DNA of 64,000 nucleotides from Thermocatellispora tengchongensis (lineage in GTDB: Bacteria; Actinomycetota; Actinomycetes; Streptosporangiales; Streptosporangiaceae): the NCBI RefSeq assembly GCF_014202315.1, contig NZ_JACHGN010000006.1:124001-188000 (forward strand), read 5' to 3'. A program made the translations under genes and the position numbers. A model generated the notes under the pieces. That model saw only the letters and a program-made list of their open reading frames with translations, ran no database searches and had not been told where the DNA came from. Below, in pieces: positions 8,518-16,343 of the stretch (the stretch's first letter is position 1; every line of letters starts with the position of its first letter).

Positions 8518-9080
8518 TGGTCCAGCACCTGGTCCATCATCTCCAGCAGCGTGCCGGTCTCGGGCTCGTTGACCCAGCGCTGCGTGCCGATGCGCAACGC
8601 CACCAGGAAGACGGCGATGATCACGCGGGGCTCGACGCCGTGCGGCTGAGGGCGGCCGGCGAGGGCCTGGCTCAGCTCGCTCTCCAGCCGCGCGTGGCCG
8701 GCGAGCTGCCTGGCCAGCAGCGAGGGATGCCGTTTCACCAGCTTGCTGCGCTGGACCCAGTCGCGGTCGGGACTGCCGGAGTCGTGGTAGAAGTCCCGGA
8801 GGGCTCCGCGCAGCGCCTGCCAGGCCGTCCGCTCGGGGGGCTGTTCGGCAACGCGCCGCACCAGTTCGCGCAGGCGCTGCTCGTCGCCGTAGAGGACGGC
8901 GTCCTCCTTGCCGTCGAAGTAGTTGGAGAACGTGCGGCGGGAGATGTTGGCGGCGTCGGCGATGGCCTCGACCGTGACGTTGTCCAGGCCGCGCTCCACC
9001 GCCAGGCGCAGCGCGGCCTCGTGCACCGCCTGGCGGGTCTCGGCCTTCTTGCGCTCGCGCAGCCCGATCGTGCTGTCCAT
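8496..9080 (-). CDS. TetR-family repressor of the adjacent MFS exporter
   Basis: A 194-aa regulator. The N-terminal HTH reads as TVEAIADAANISRRTFSNYF (about 34-53), the standard TetR DNA-binding segment; the C-terminal ligand domain is family-typical in length. ATG 9080 is preferred to an upstream in-frame start at 9125 because it gives the usual short lead before the helix and keeps the operator region free. It is divergent from the DHA2 exporter gene with a repeated CACTGTGCA motif between them, the usual arrangement for local repression relieved by a transported compound. Confidence 0.9.
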   Translation of the reverse strand: MDSTIGLRERKKAETRQAVHEAALRLAVERGLDNVTVEAIADAANISRRTFSNYFDGKEDAVLYGDEQRLRELVRRVAEQPPERTAWQALRGALRDFYHDSGSPDRDWVQRSKLVKRHPSLLARQLAGHARLESELSQALAGRPQPHGVEPRVIIAVFLVALRIGTQRWVNEPETGTLLEMMDQVLDQLARPFE

Positions 9081-9115
9081 GATGCGGACAAGCTTACCCG
9101 CTGGGAATAGATGCC

Positions 9116-9141
9116 CACTGTGCAAAGTTTCTCACTGTGCA
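9116..9141. promoter_or_regulatory. Direct repeat operator candidate between tetR and MFS gene
   Basis: CACTGTGCA occurs at 9116-9124 and again at 9133-9141, 17 bp apart, centred in the 101-bp divergent promoter region. On the minus strand TTGCACAGTG gives a -35-like TTGCAC. Two sites spaced by about 1.6 helical turns fit binding by TetR dimers, probably to both promoters. Confidence 0.5.
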
Positions 9142-9181
9142 TGTACGTTATCGGGTGGAATTCCCTGATCGGAGGTCGCGC

Positions 9182-10753
9182 ATGAGCGCACAGACGGCAT
9201 CGCCGTCTACCGGTGAGCAGATGACTCACCGTCAGGTCCTGGAGGCCCTCAGCGGACTGCTGCTCGTCCTGTTCGTCGCACTGATCAGCGCCACCGTCGT
9301 CTCGGTGGCGCTCCCGCAGATCATCGGGGCGCTGGACGGCACGCAGTCGCAGTACACCTGGGTCGTCACGGCGTCCCTGCTGGCCTCGACGGCATCCACC
9401 CCCATCTGGGGCAAGCTGGCCGACCTGTTCGACAAGAAGCTGCTGCTGCAGATCTCCATCGTGATCTTCATGCTCAGCTCGCTGGCCTGCGGCCTGGCCC
9501 AGAACACCGGACAGCTCATCGGCTTCCGCGCCGTCCAGGGCCTGGCCATGGGCGCGGTGCAGATCCTCGCGCAGGTCATCGTCGCGGCCATGATCAGCCC
9601 CCGGGAGCGCGGACGCTACAACGGCTACCTCGGCGCCGTCATGGCCGTGGCCACGGTCGGCGGCCCGCTGCTCGGCGGCCTCATCGCCGACACCTCCTGG
9701 CTGGGCTGGCGCTGGTGCTTCTTCATCGCCGTGCCGTTCACCGTCGCCGCCTTCGCGCTGCTGGCCAAGACCCTGCGCGTGCCCAGCGTCCGCCGGTCGG
9801 ACGTGAGCATCGACTACTGGGGCGCCACGCTCATCGCGGCCGGCGTCAGCGTCCTGCTCATCTGGGTCACCTTCGTCGGCAACTCCTTCGACTGGCTGTC
9901 CTGGCAGACCGCGGCCATGGCCGGAGGCGGCGTGCTGCTGCTCGCCCTGGCCGCCTGGGTGGAGTCGCGGGTGAAGGAGCCGGTCGTCCCGCTGCACGTC
10001 ATCCGCCGCCGCACCCCCGCCCTGGCCATCCTGGCCAGCCTCGCGGTGGGCATGGCGATGTTCGGCGGCTCGGTCTTCCTGGGCCAGTACTTCCAGATCG
10101 GCCGAGGGTACACCCCCACCGAGGCGGGCCTGCTGACCATCCCGATGATGGCCGGGGTGCTGCTGTCCTCGACGATCAGCGGCCGGATGATCTCCCGGAG
10201 CGGGCGCACCAAGCCGTACATCCTGGCCGGCCTGGCCGTCCTGCTGCTGGGCTTCGCCGGCCTGGCCACCATCGACCACGAGACCTCGATCGTGCTGGTG
10301 TCGGCGTACATGCTGGCCGTGGGCGTCGGCGTGGGCCTGTCGATGCAGAACCTGGTCCTGGTCATCCAGAACACCGTCCCGCTGCGCGAGGTCGGCGCGG
10401 CCAGCGGCGCGATCACCTTCTTCCGCTCGCTCGGCGGCACCATCGGCGTGTCGGTGCTCGGCGCCGTTCTGGCCAACCGGGTCGCCACGAGCATCGCCGA
10501 GGGCCTGGCCAGGGCCGGCATCCCGGCCGGCGGCGGCGCCGCGGGCGGCAGCCTCGACATCGCCGCGCTTCCCGAGCCGGTCAAGACCATCGTCCGCGCC
10601 GCGTACGGCGACGCCACCGGCCACATCTTCCTGATCTCGGCCGCCATCGCCGCCGTCGGCCTGGTCGCGGCGGCCTTCCTCAGGCCGGCCAGGCTGCGCG
10701 ACAGCCTCGACCTGCCGGAGCGGCCCAAGCAGGAGGAGCCGGTCGGCGTCTGA
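9182..10753 (+). CDS. DHA2-family MFS multidrug exporter
   Basis: A 523-aa proton-driven exporter of the 14-TM EmrB/QacA group. Visible signatures are LDGTQSQYTWVVTASLL after TM1, GKLADLFDKK in the TM2-3 loop, RAVQGLAMGA in TM4 and GGPLLGGLIAD (motif C) in TM5. Start is ATG 9182 with GGAGGT five bases upstream. Control by the divergent TetR is likely. It could export an oxidised lipid or a toxic compound; the substrate cannot be read from sequence. Confidence 0.92.
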   Translation: MSAQTASPSTGEQMTHRQVLEALSGLLLVLFVALISATVVSVALPQIIGALDGTQSQYTWVVTASLLASTASTPIWGKLADLFDKKLLLQISIVIFMLSSLACGLAQNTGQLIGFRAVQGLAMGAVQILAQVIVAAMISPRERGRYNGYLGAVMAVATVGGPLLGGLIADTSWLGWRWCFFIAVPFTVAAFALLAKTLRVPSVRRSDVSIDYWGATLIAAGVSVLLIWVTFVGNSFDWLSWQTAAMAGGGVLLLALAAWVESRVKEPVVPLHVIRRRTPALAILASLAVGMAMFGGSVFLGQYFQIGRGYTPTEAGLLTIPMMAGVLLSSTISGRMISRSGRTKPYILAGLAVLLLGFAGLATIDHETSIVLVSAYMLAVGVGVGLSMQNLVLVIQNTVPLREVGAASGAITFFRSLGGTIGVSVLGAVLANRVATSIAEGLARAGIPAGGGAAGGSLDIAALPEPVKTIVRAAYGDATGHIFLISAAIAAVGLVAAAFLRPARLRDSLDLPERPKQEEPVGV

Positions 10754-10801
10754 GGGGTCCTGCGCCGCGTCACCGCCGACGGTGGGGGTACGGGGGTGAA
10801 C

Positions 10802-11674
10802 ATGGGTCGCATCCTGGTGGGGACCGCGTCCTGGACCGACAGGACGCTGCTGGAGTCGGGCTGGTACCCGGCCGACGTCACCACGGCGCAGGACAGGCTG
10901 GGCTACTACGCGAGCCGGTTCCCGCTGGTGGAGGTGGACTCCTCGTACTACTCCCCGCCCGCGGAGAGCACCGTGTCACTGTGGCGGGAGCGGACCCCGC
11001 CCGGGTTCACCTTCGACGTCAAGGCGTTCTCGCTGCTCACCCAGCATCCGACCAAGCCCTCGGCGCTGTACAAGGACCTGCGGGAACGGCTCGGGGAGCC
11101 GAAGGGGAACGTCTACCTCCGCGACGTGGGCCCGGAGGTCGCCGAGCAGGTGTGGGAGCGGTTCCTGGCCGCGCTGGCGCCGCTGCGCGAGCCGGGCAAG
11201 CTCGGCGCGATCCTGTTCCAGTTCCCGCAGTGGTTCCCGATCAGCAGGCGGAACAAGCAGTACATCCTGGAGTGCCGGGAGCGCTGCGCGCCGGTGGGGA
11301 TCTGCGTGGAGTTCCGCAACCACACCTGGATGAGCGAGGAGAACCGGGCCGAGACGCTGGGCTTCCTCGCCGAGCACGCGGTGCCGTACGTGAGCGTGGA
11401 CATGCCGCAGGGGTATCCCAGCTCGATCCCGCCGGTGCTCGCGGCCACGGCCCGCCTGGCGGTGGTGCGCTTCCACGGGCACTCCGGCAAGTGGACCAGC
11501 AAGGACGTCCACGAGCGGTTCGGCTACCTCTACCAGGAGGAGGAGCTGCGGGAGTGGGCGCCCAGGCTGCGCCGCCTCGCCGAGGACGCCGACACGACGC
11601 ACGTCCTGATGAACAACTGCTACCGGGACTACGCGCAGGTCAACGCCGCACAGCTCGCCCGGCTGCTCGCGTGA
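10802..11674 (+). CDS. DUF72 (YecE-like) TIM-barrel protein
   Basis: A 290-aa member of the DUF72 family: early GTASWTD, YYASRFPLVEVDSSYY, FDVKAFSLLTQHP, FQFPQWFP and late MNNCYRDYAQVNA all fit. The biochemical role of the family is not established. Start is ATG 10802 after GGGGGTG; a GTG six bases upstream is a possible alternative. It follows the MFS gene by 48 bp and may be cotranscribed. Confidence 0.85.
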   Translation: MGRILVGTASWTDRTLLESGWYPADVTTAQDRLGYYASRFPLVEVDSSYYSPPAESTVSLWRERTPPGFTFDVKAFSLLTQHPTKPSALYKDLRERLGEPKGNVYLRDVGPEVAEQVWERFLAALAPLREPGKLGAILFQFPQWFPISRRNKQYILECRERCAPVGICVEFRNHTWMSEENRAETLGFLAEHAVPYVSVDMPQGYPSSIPPVLAATARLAVVRFHGHSGKWTSKDVHERFGYLYQEEELREWAPRLRRLAEDADTTHVLMNNCYRDYAQVNAAQLARLLA

Positions 11675-11680
11675 CGGCGC

Positions 11681-11713
11681 GGGGCCCGCCGCCGGGCCGA
11701 TGGCGCGGGCCCC
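11681..11713. terminator. Hairpin between convergent DUF72 and subtilase genes
   Basis: GGGGCCCGC at 11681-11689 pairs perfectly with GCGGGCCCC at 11705-11713 around a 15-base loop. There is no U-tract, as is common for actinomycete terminators. Its position just after the + strand stop and before the minus-strand stop suits a bidirectional terminator. Confidence 0.6.
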
Positions 11714-11722
11714 GGCCGGAGG

Positions 11723-12931
11723 TCACGGGCTGCGCACCAGGCCCGCGCCGCGGTCGGCGATGTCCACTCCCGAGGCGATCGGGCTGACGGCGGCGTTGGC
11801 GAGCAGGCGGGCCACGACGGTGGAGGCCGTCGCGGGCAGCGGCGACTTCATCACGTCCTCCCACCACAGGGCCGCCACGCCCGCCACGTGCGGGGTCGCC
11901 ATGCTCGTGCCCGTCAGCGACTGCAGCCCGCCGCCCAGCCGCGCCGACACCACGCCCACCCCCGGCGCGCTGATCTGCGGGAACGTGTTGGAGAAGGGGC
12001 CGATGACCAGCCCGTTGCCCGTGGGCGACTGCGCCAGCGCGCCGACCGCGAGGACGCCCTCCGCGGCGGCGGGCAGCGAGACGGCGATCTCGAAGTTGGG
12101 CCGGTCGCTCTCGTTCCCCGCCGCGGCGACGACGATCGTGCCGGGGCCGATGGCCCCGCGCGCGGCCACCATCTGCATCAGCGCGTCGAACAACCGCAGA
12201 TTGGCCCGGTACGCCTCCAGCGCGAGCGAGGTGGCGACGTTCGGCCGCCGCCCCATGTCGATGAGCCGCTGCACCATGCCGGGGAAGTCGAACCCCAGGG
12301 ACATCGAGATCACCTTGGCGCCGTGCTGCAGCGCCCACGTCATGCCGCGCAGCAGCCCCTCGGTGTCGCCGGTCCCGTCGTCGGCGAGCACCTTGCCGAT
12401 CAGGGCCCGGGTCACGCCGGGCGCGACGCCGATGCGCGTGCCCTCGACCGCCCGGCCGAAGATCGTGCCCGCGCAGTGGGTGCCGTGCCCCTGCTTGTCG
12501 CCCACGCCGGAGCCGCTGAAGTCCTCCTGGAGCAGGGTCATCCCGGTGAAGGCGGGATGGGTGGCGTCGATGCCGGTGTCCAGGACGGCCACGATCACGT
12601 CCTCGCCCGTCCGCGACGACACGTCGGCGCCCACCGCCTTGACGCCCCAGGTGGCCGCCGCCGCCCGCGCCTCGGCCTCCGCGCGCCCGCCGTCGGGCTC
12701 CTCGATCGGCTGGATCAGCGCCGTCGGCATCACCGGCGCCACCGCCCGCACCTCCGGGTCGCGGACCACGTCGCGCACCTCGCGCTTGCCGAGCTCGACG
12801 ACCTCCACATGCGGCTCGCCGCCCATGGCGAACACCTGCGGCGGCGCGATCCCGGCCGACCGCGCCACCTCGAACGGACTCGCGGTACGGGCCCCGCTCA
12901 GGTCCCGCAGGATGCTGAATCTCTCACCCAC
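11723..12931 (-). CDS. S8 family serine protease (subtilase) without signal peptide
   Basis: A 402-aa subtilase. The triad is visible as Asp118 (VLDTGID), His149 (GHGTHCAGT) and Ser343 (GTSMATPHVAG), with oxyanion Asn273 (AAGNES). Residues 1-105 form a prodomain-like region, yet no Sec signal or TM segment is seen, so it may act inside the cell or leave by another route. Start is GTG 12931 with GGGAGAG upstream. It lies downstream of the second haem peroxidase on the same strand, with a strong hairpin between them, so it may have its own promoter. Confidence 0.88.
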   Translation of the reverse strand: MGERFSILRDLSGARTASPFEVARSAGIAPPQVFAMGGEPHVEVVELGKREVRDVVRDPEVRAVAPVMPTALIQPIEEPDGGRAEAEARAAAATWGVKAVGADVSSRTGEDVIVAVLDTGIDATHPAFTGMTLLQEDFSGSGVGDKQGHGTHCAGTIFGRAVEGTRIGVAPGVTRALIGKVLADDGTGDTEGLLRGMTWALQHGAKVISMSLGFDFPGMVQRLIDMGRRPNVATSLALEAYRANLRLFDALMQMVAARGAIGPGTIVVAAAGNESDRPNFEIAVSLPAAAEGVLAVGALAQSPTGNGLVIGPFSNTFPQISAPGVGVVSARLGGGLQSLTGTSMATPHVAGVAALWWEDVMKSPLPATASTVVARLLANAAVSPIASGVDIADRGAGLVRSP

Positions 12932-12953
12932 TGGCAGTTCTCTCCCGATTCCG

Positions 12954-13047
12954 CCGTCCCCCCTCGGGGGACGGGTCGCACCCGGACGCCCCGGCTCATC
13001 CCGGACGGTGCCCGTACGCGTCTCGTCTCGCCCCCAAGCCGGGATGA
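12954..13047 (-). terminator. Two hairpins downstream of the alpha-dioxygenase-like gene
   Basis: CCGTCCCCC (12954-12962) pairs with GGGGGACGG (12966-12974) around three bases, a very stable 9-bp stem. A second pairing, TCATCCCGG (12996-13004) with CCGGGATGA (13039-13047), has a 34-base loop. Together they fill the 154-bp gap between the peroxidase stop and the subtilase start and probably end the peroxidase transcript or shape the subtilase leader. Confidence 0.5.
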
Positions 13048-13085
13048 AATGCCGCCCATGAACCCGTCACCCGGCGGCGAGCCCG

Positions 13086-15005
13086 CTAGGCGGCGGGCCG
13101 GGCGCGCTGCCAGGGCGTGAACGCGTTCGCCACGCGGTGCAGCGCGGGGCGGAGCTGCGGATGGTGGCGCAGGATCACCGACGCCATGGTGCTGCGCGCG
13201 ATCCAGTCCAGCCCGGCCGCGGTGTAGACGTGCTCGGCGTAGTCGGCGGTGAAGAACCTGTCGCTGTTGAGCCTCCGGGAGGCCATCAGCACGAAGACCC
13301 GGAAGGCGGTGTCGCTGAAGGCGAACCCCCGCGGGCGCTTCTCGGCGAACATGCCCGTGATCAGGTCCACGTCCTCGATCCGGCCGTCGTACACCTCGCG
13401 CAGCTCCGCCGTCAGCGCCGGGTCGTCCGCGAGATCGCCGAAGTCGCGCGCCGGGCGCAGGTGCAGCAGCCTGCGGAACTCGTTGTAGCGGGGCACGCCC
13501 AGCTCCCGGCAGCGCAGCAGGTCGGTCGCCGCCAGGTCCATCACCCGGCCGTCGGGGCGGACGAACTCCTGCAGCATGCGCGGGAAGTTGTGCAGCACGA
13601 TCGCGCCCGGGTGCTCGGTGCCGAAGGAGTACAGCAGGTCGGCGGCGGGGATGGCCGAGGCGACCGTCAGCGCCCCGGAGCCGGACAGCTTGCGCAGCGT
13701 GGTCCGCATGATGGTGGCGTCGTCGCTCAGCGACCGCAGGCTGTAGTCGTCGGGGATCAGCGGGTGCATCCGGTAGACGGCCGTGAACTCCTCGGTCAGG
13801 CTGTAGGGCACGCCGAAGTGGCTGGTCGCCGAGCCCGGGATGCCGCTGATCGTCTCGCTGCGGCTGATCCGCCCCACCGCCCGGTTGACCCGCTCGGAGG
13901 CCAGGCCCCACCAGTTCGCCCGCAGGCCCACCACCGCCGTGGGGTGGCTGATGATCGCGGGCGTCCACTCCACGGTGTGGATCTTGGCGACGAGGGCGGC
14001 GTTGATCAGCCGGGCCCGCTCGAACAGTTCGTCGTCGCCCCAGCCGGGGTATTCGGCCTGCAACCGCTCGCAGATGGCGTTGTGCTCGCGCACGAACAGC
14101 CCGTGCAGCATCACCAGGCCGAGCCAGAAGCCCGGCTCGCGGGACGGGTCGGCGTCGGGGCCTGCCATGGCCCGGGTGCCGTGCGGGCGCGGCCGGATCC
14201 TGCCGCCCCTGCCGGTGCGCAGCGACCGCTGCTCCTCGGCGCTGGTGCCGTAGATCAGCGACAGGTCCCACCAGTGCGTGAGGGTGTTGAGCGAGGTCGC
14301 GGGCCCGTCGTACCCGGGCGGCCGGGTCGGGTCGGGCGGGATGCGCGGGATGGTGAGCGGCGGGTCGGGCCAGTCGTCGCCGGGCTCCAGGGGGATCACC
14401 CACGGGTCCTCCGACGGGCTTTTCCCGTGGCTGAACCAGTCCCTGATCATGAACTGCAGCCAGGCGGCCGCCAGGACGTTCAGGGTGGTCGCGGGCTGGA
14501 ACTGGGTGCGCGTCATGAGCCTGCGGCTGACGACGCGCGGGTTCGGGGTCATGATCCGCTCGGGCGGCTCGGCGTAGGCGTGGTCGAACGGGATGTTGCG
14601 CCCGAACCTGGTCCCGGCCATGCCCATGGCCGGATGGCCCACGTCGTTGTACGAGCCGTCCGGCGTGCGCCGTACCTCGTGCCCGGCCGGGTCGGGGACC
14701 GGCCGCGGCGGGTCCACGGCGGGCAGGCGGCCGGCGTCGTACAGGTTGTGCTTGCGCAGCCGGTTGCGGATGCCGACCAGCACCGCCAGGCCGAGCGGGG
14801 TGGGCAGCCGGTCCCAGCCGAACCGGTGGTCCAGCAGCTTCGCCACGGCGTCGTAGGCGGTCCAGAACCGCGAGCGGCGGTAGCCCGCCCCGGCGACCGG
14901 CCGCGGTTCCGGCGGCGCCGGGCGTGGCGCGGGGCCGGGAGTGCGGGTGCGGACGGGCCCGGGCGCGGGGCGCTCGGCGGTATGGGTGGTCTGGCGGCGG
15001 TGCAT
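13086..15005 (-). CDS. Alpha-dioxygenase-like haem peroxidase
   Basis: A 639-aa protein of the peroxidase-cyclooxygenase superfamily, closest in layout to plant fatty-acid alpha-dioxygenases. RTPDGSYND, FGRNIPFD and TLNVLAAAWLQFMIRDW follow the plant order, and EFTAVYRMHPLIP supplies the radical Tyr411 and proximal His414. FVREHNAICERL matches the family helix. The plant distal-His motif FMIHDW reads FMIRDW, so Arg188 stands at the distal position. Predicted role is radical oxygenation of a fatty acid or other lipid. Start is ATG 15005 with GGGGGAG upstream. It lies directly downstream of an alpha/beta hydrolase that may release the acyl substrate. Confidence 0.85.
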   Translation of the reverse strand: MHRRQTTHTAERPAPGPVRTRTPGPAPRPAPPEPRPVAGAGYRRSRFWTAYDAVAKLLDHRFGWDRLPTPLGLAVLVGIRNRLRKHNLYDAGRLPAVDPPRPVPDPAGHEVRRTPDGSYNDVGHPAMGMAGTRFGRNIPFDHAYAEPPERIMTPNPRVVSRRLMTRTQFQPATTLNVLAAAWLQFMIRDWFSHGKSPSEDPWVIPLEPGDDWPDPPLTIPRIPPDPTRPPGYDGPATSLNTLTHWWDLSLIYGTSAEEQRSLRTGRGGRIRPRPHGTRAMAGPDADPSREPGFWLGLVMLHGLFVREHNAICERLQAEYPGWGDDELFERARLINAALVAKIHTVEWTPAIISHPTAVVGLRANWWGLASERVNRAVGRISRSETISGIPGSATSHFGVPYSLTEEFTAVYRMHPLIPDDYSLRSLSDDATIMRTTLRKLSGSGALTVASAIPAADLLYSFGTEHPGAIVLHNFPRMLQEFVRPDGRVMDLAATDLLRCRELGVPRYNEFRRLLHLRPARDFGDLADDPALTAELREVYDGRIEDVDLITGMFAEKRPRGFAFSDTAFRVFVLMASRRLNSDRFFTADYAEHVYTAAGLDWIARSTMASVILRHHPQLRPALHRVANAFTPWQRARPAA

Positions 15006-15040
15006 CGGATCTCCCCCGTGAATGGTCGGCTGCGGCGTGG

Positions 15041-15122
15041 GCGCGGCGCGCCTGTGCCCTCACGGCGCGGCGCGCCTGTGCCCTCACGGCGCGGCGCGCC
15101 TGTGCCCTCACGGCGCGGCGGG
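15041..15122 (-). repeat. 24-bp minisatellite, three and a half copies
   Basis: The unit GCGCGGCGCGCCTGTGCCCTCACG repeats at 15041, 15065 and 15089, with a partial fourth copy. It lies between the hydrolase stop and the peroxidase start. On the transcribed minus strand each unit contains GTGA, again a start/stop-like tetramer, as in the ATGA array near 5.8 kb. Confidence 0.85.
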
Positions 15123-15130
15123 CGCGACGG

Positions 15131-16297
15131 TCATCGGTCTCCCCTGTGCCGGGCCGGCGTGCCGGCCAGCTCGTCGATGATCAGCGGGAAGACGTCGCGG
15201 TGGGCGCGCTCGCCGAAGAAGACGTCCAGGTGGCTGTAGCCGGGGAGGATGTGCAGGGCGTGACGGCCGGGCTGGTGGCGGGAGAAGAACGCGTGGGACA
15301 GCCGCTGGCTGTCGGGCAGGAAGCAGCGGTTCAGCTCGCCGGCCAGGAACACGACGCGGGCGTCGGTGCGCGGCTCCTGCGCCGTGTAGTCGTCGGGCAG
15401 GCCCTCGAGGTGCCGGTAGGCGACCAGGTGGCCGCGGCGTACGCACCGGTCCATCTGCCGGAAGAACGTCAGCGGCACCGGGCCGAACTCGCGCGGGAGC
15501 CAGGCGTCGTGGGTGTCCTCGCCGAGGTTCTCATGCCGCCACAGGGCGGGGAACCCGCTGCCGTAGGTGAAGCTGACCAGCTTGCACACCGTGCTCGCGC
15601 ACTCGCGGTGGGCCGCCTTCACCAGGCCGGTGATCACGCTGGCCGCGCCCGGAGGCGGCCGGTCCCCCCAGGAGGGGTCGAGGTAGGACAGGAACCTGGA
15701 GGCGACCGGGACCGCGTAGCGGAGCTTGGCCCGCGACCAGGCCGGGACGAGCGTGTGCAGCGACACCGCGTTCGTGATGATGGTGTCCACCTGGGGCACC
15801 AGGCCCGCGCAGGCGGACATCATGAACGAGGTCGATCCCTGGCAGTGGATGATCGCCTTGATCCGGTCGGCCCCGGTCTCGGCGAGGACCGCGCGCACCG
15901 CGGCCGGGTGGTCGTACTTCGCCGCCTGGTCCAGGGTCCACGGGTTGGGCGGCACGTCGATGCTCGCCCGCCAGTCCTCCAGCCACACGTCGTGGCCCCG
16001 CGCGACCAGCGCGTCCACGATGTTCGCGGGCACCGGGGCCCGGAACACCCCCGAACGCACCCCCGCGCCGTGCACGAGGAGGACCGGAGCCCTCGTGGGC
16101 GGGGCGGGCCCCCGCACGTTCACCAGGCGCAGACGCATGCCGTCGCCGGCGGTGAAGGGTATGACGCGTTCGCTGAATGCGGGTCGTCGATGCATGCCGA
16201 TCGCCACGATCCCGGGCCCGGCGGCCTTTCCGAGGGCCGGCGCCCTGGTCTGGACTCCTGATTCCGGTGCTCGGCTCACCGGTCGGTTACTCTTCAT
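15131..16297 (-). CDS. Alpha/beta hydrolase
   Basis: A 388-aa hydrolase. HGAGVRSG carries the oxyanion segment, the nucleophile elbow is HCQGSTS (Ser in the fourth position), and SHLDVFFG near the C-terminus supplies the catalytic His. Start is ATG 16297 with GGGAGG six bases upstream, rather than the upstream in-frame start. Close relatives occur beside or fused to GMC cholesterol-oxidase-like enzymes, and here the gene is divergent from one by only 46 bp. It probably hydrolyses a lipid or steroid ester for the neighbouring oxidases; the substrate is inferred. Confidence 0.8.
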   Translation of the reverse strand: MKSNRPVSRAPESGVQTRAPALGKAAGPGIVAIGMHRRPAFSERVIPFTAGDGMRLRLVNVRGPAPPTRAPVLLVHGAGVRSGVFRAPVPANIVDALVARGHDVWLEDWRASIDVPPNPWTLDQAAKYDHPAAVRAVLAETGADRIKAIIHCQGSTSFMMSACAGLVPQVDTIITNAVSLHTLVPAWSRAKLRYAVPVASRFLSYLDPSWGDRPPPGAASVITGLVKAAHRECASTVCKLVSFTYGSGFPALWRHENLGEDTHDAWLPREFGPVPLTFFRQMDRCVRRGHLVAYRHLEGLPDDYTAQEPRTDARVVFLAGELNRCFLPDSQRLSHAFFSRHQPGRHALHILPGYSHLDVFFGERAHRDVFPLIIDELAGTPARHRGDR

Positions 16298-16343
16298 TCT
16301 GTGCCTCCCCCCGCTGGTTGACAAGGCCGGGCGAGGGGGAGTC

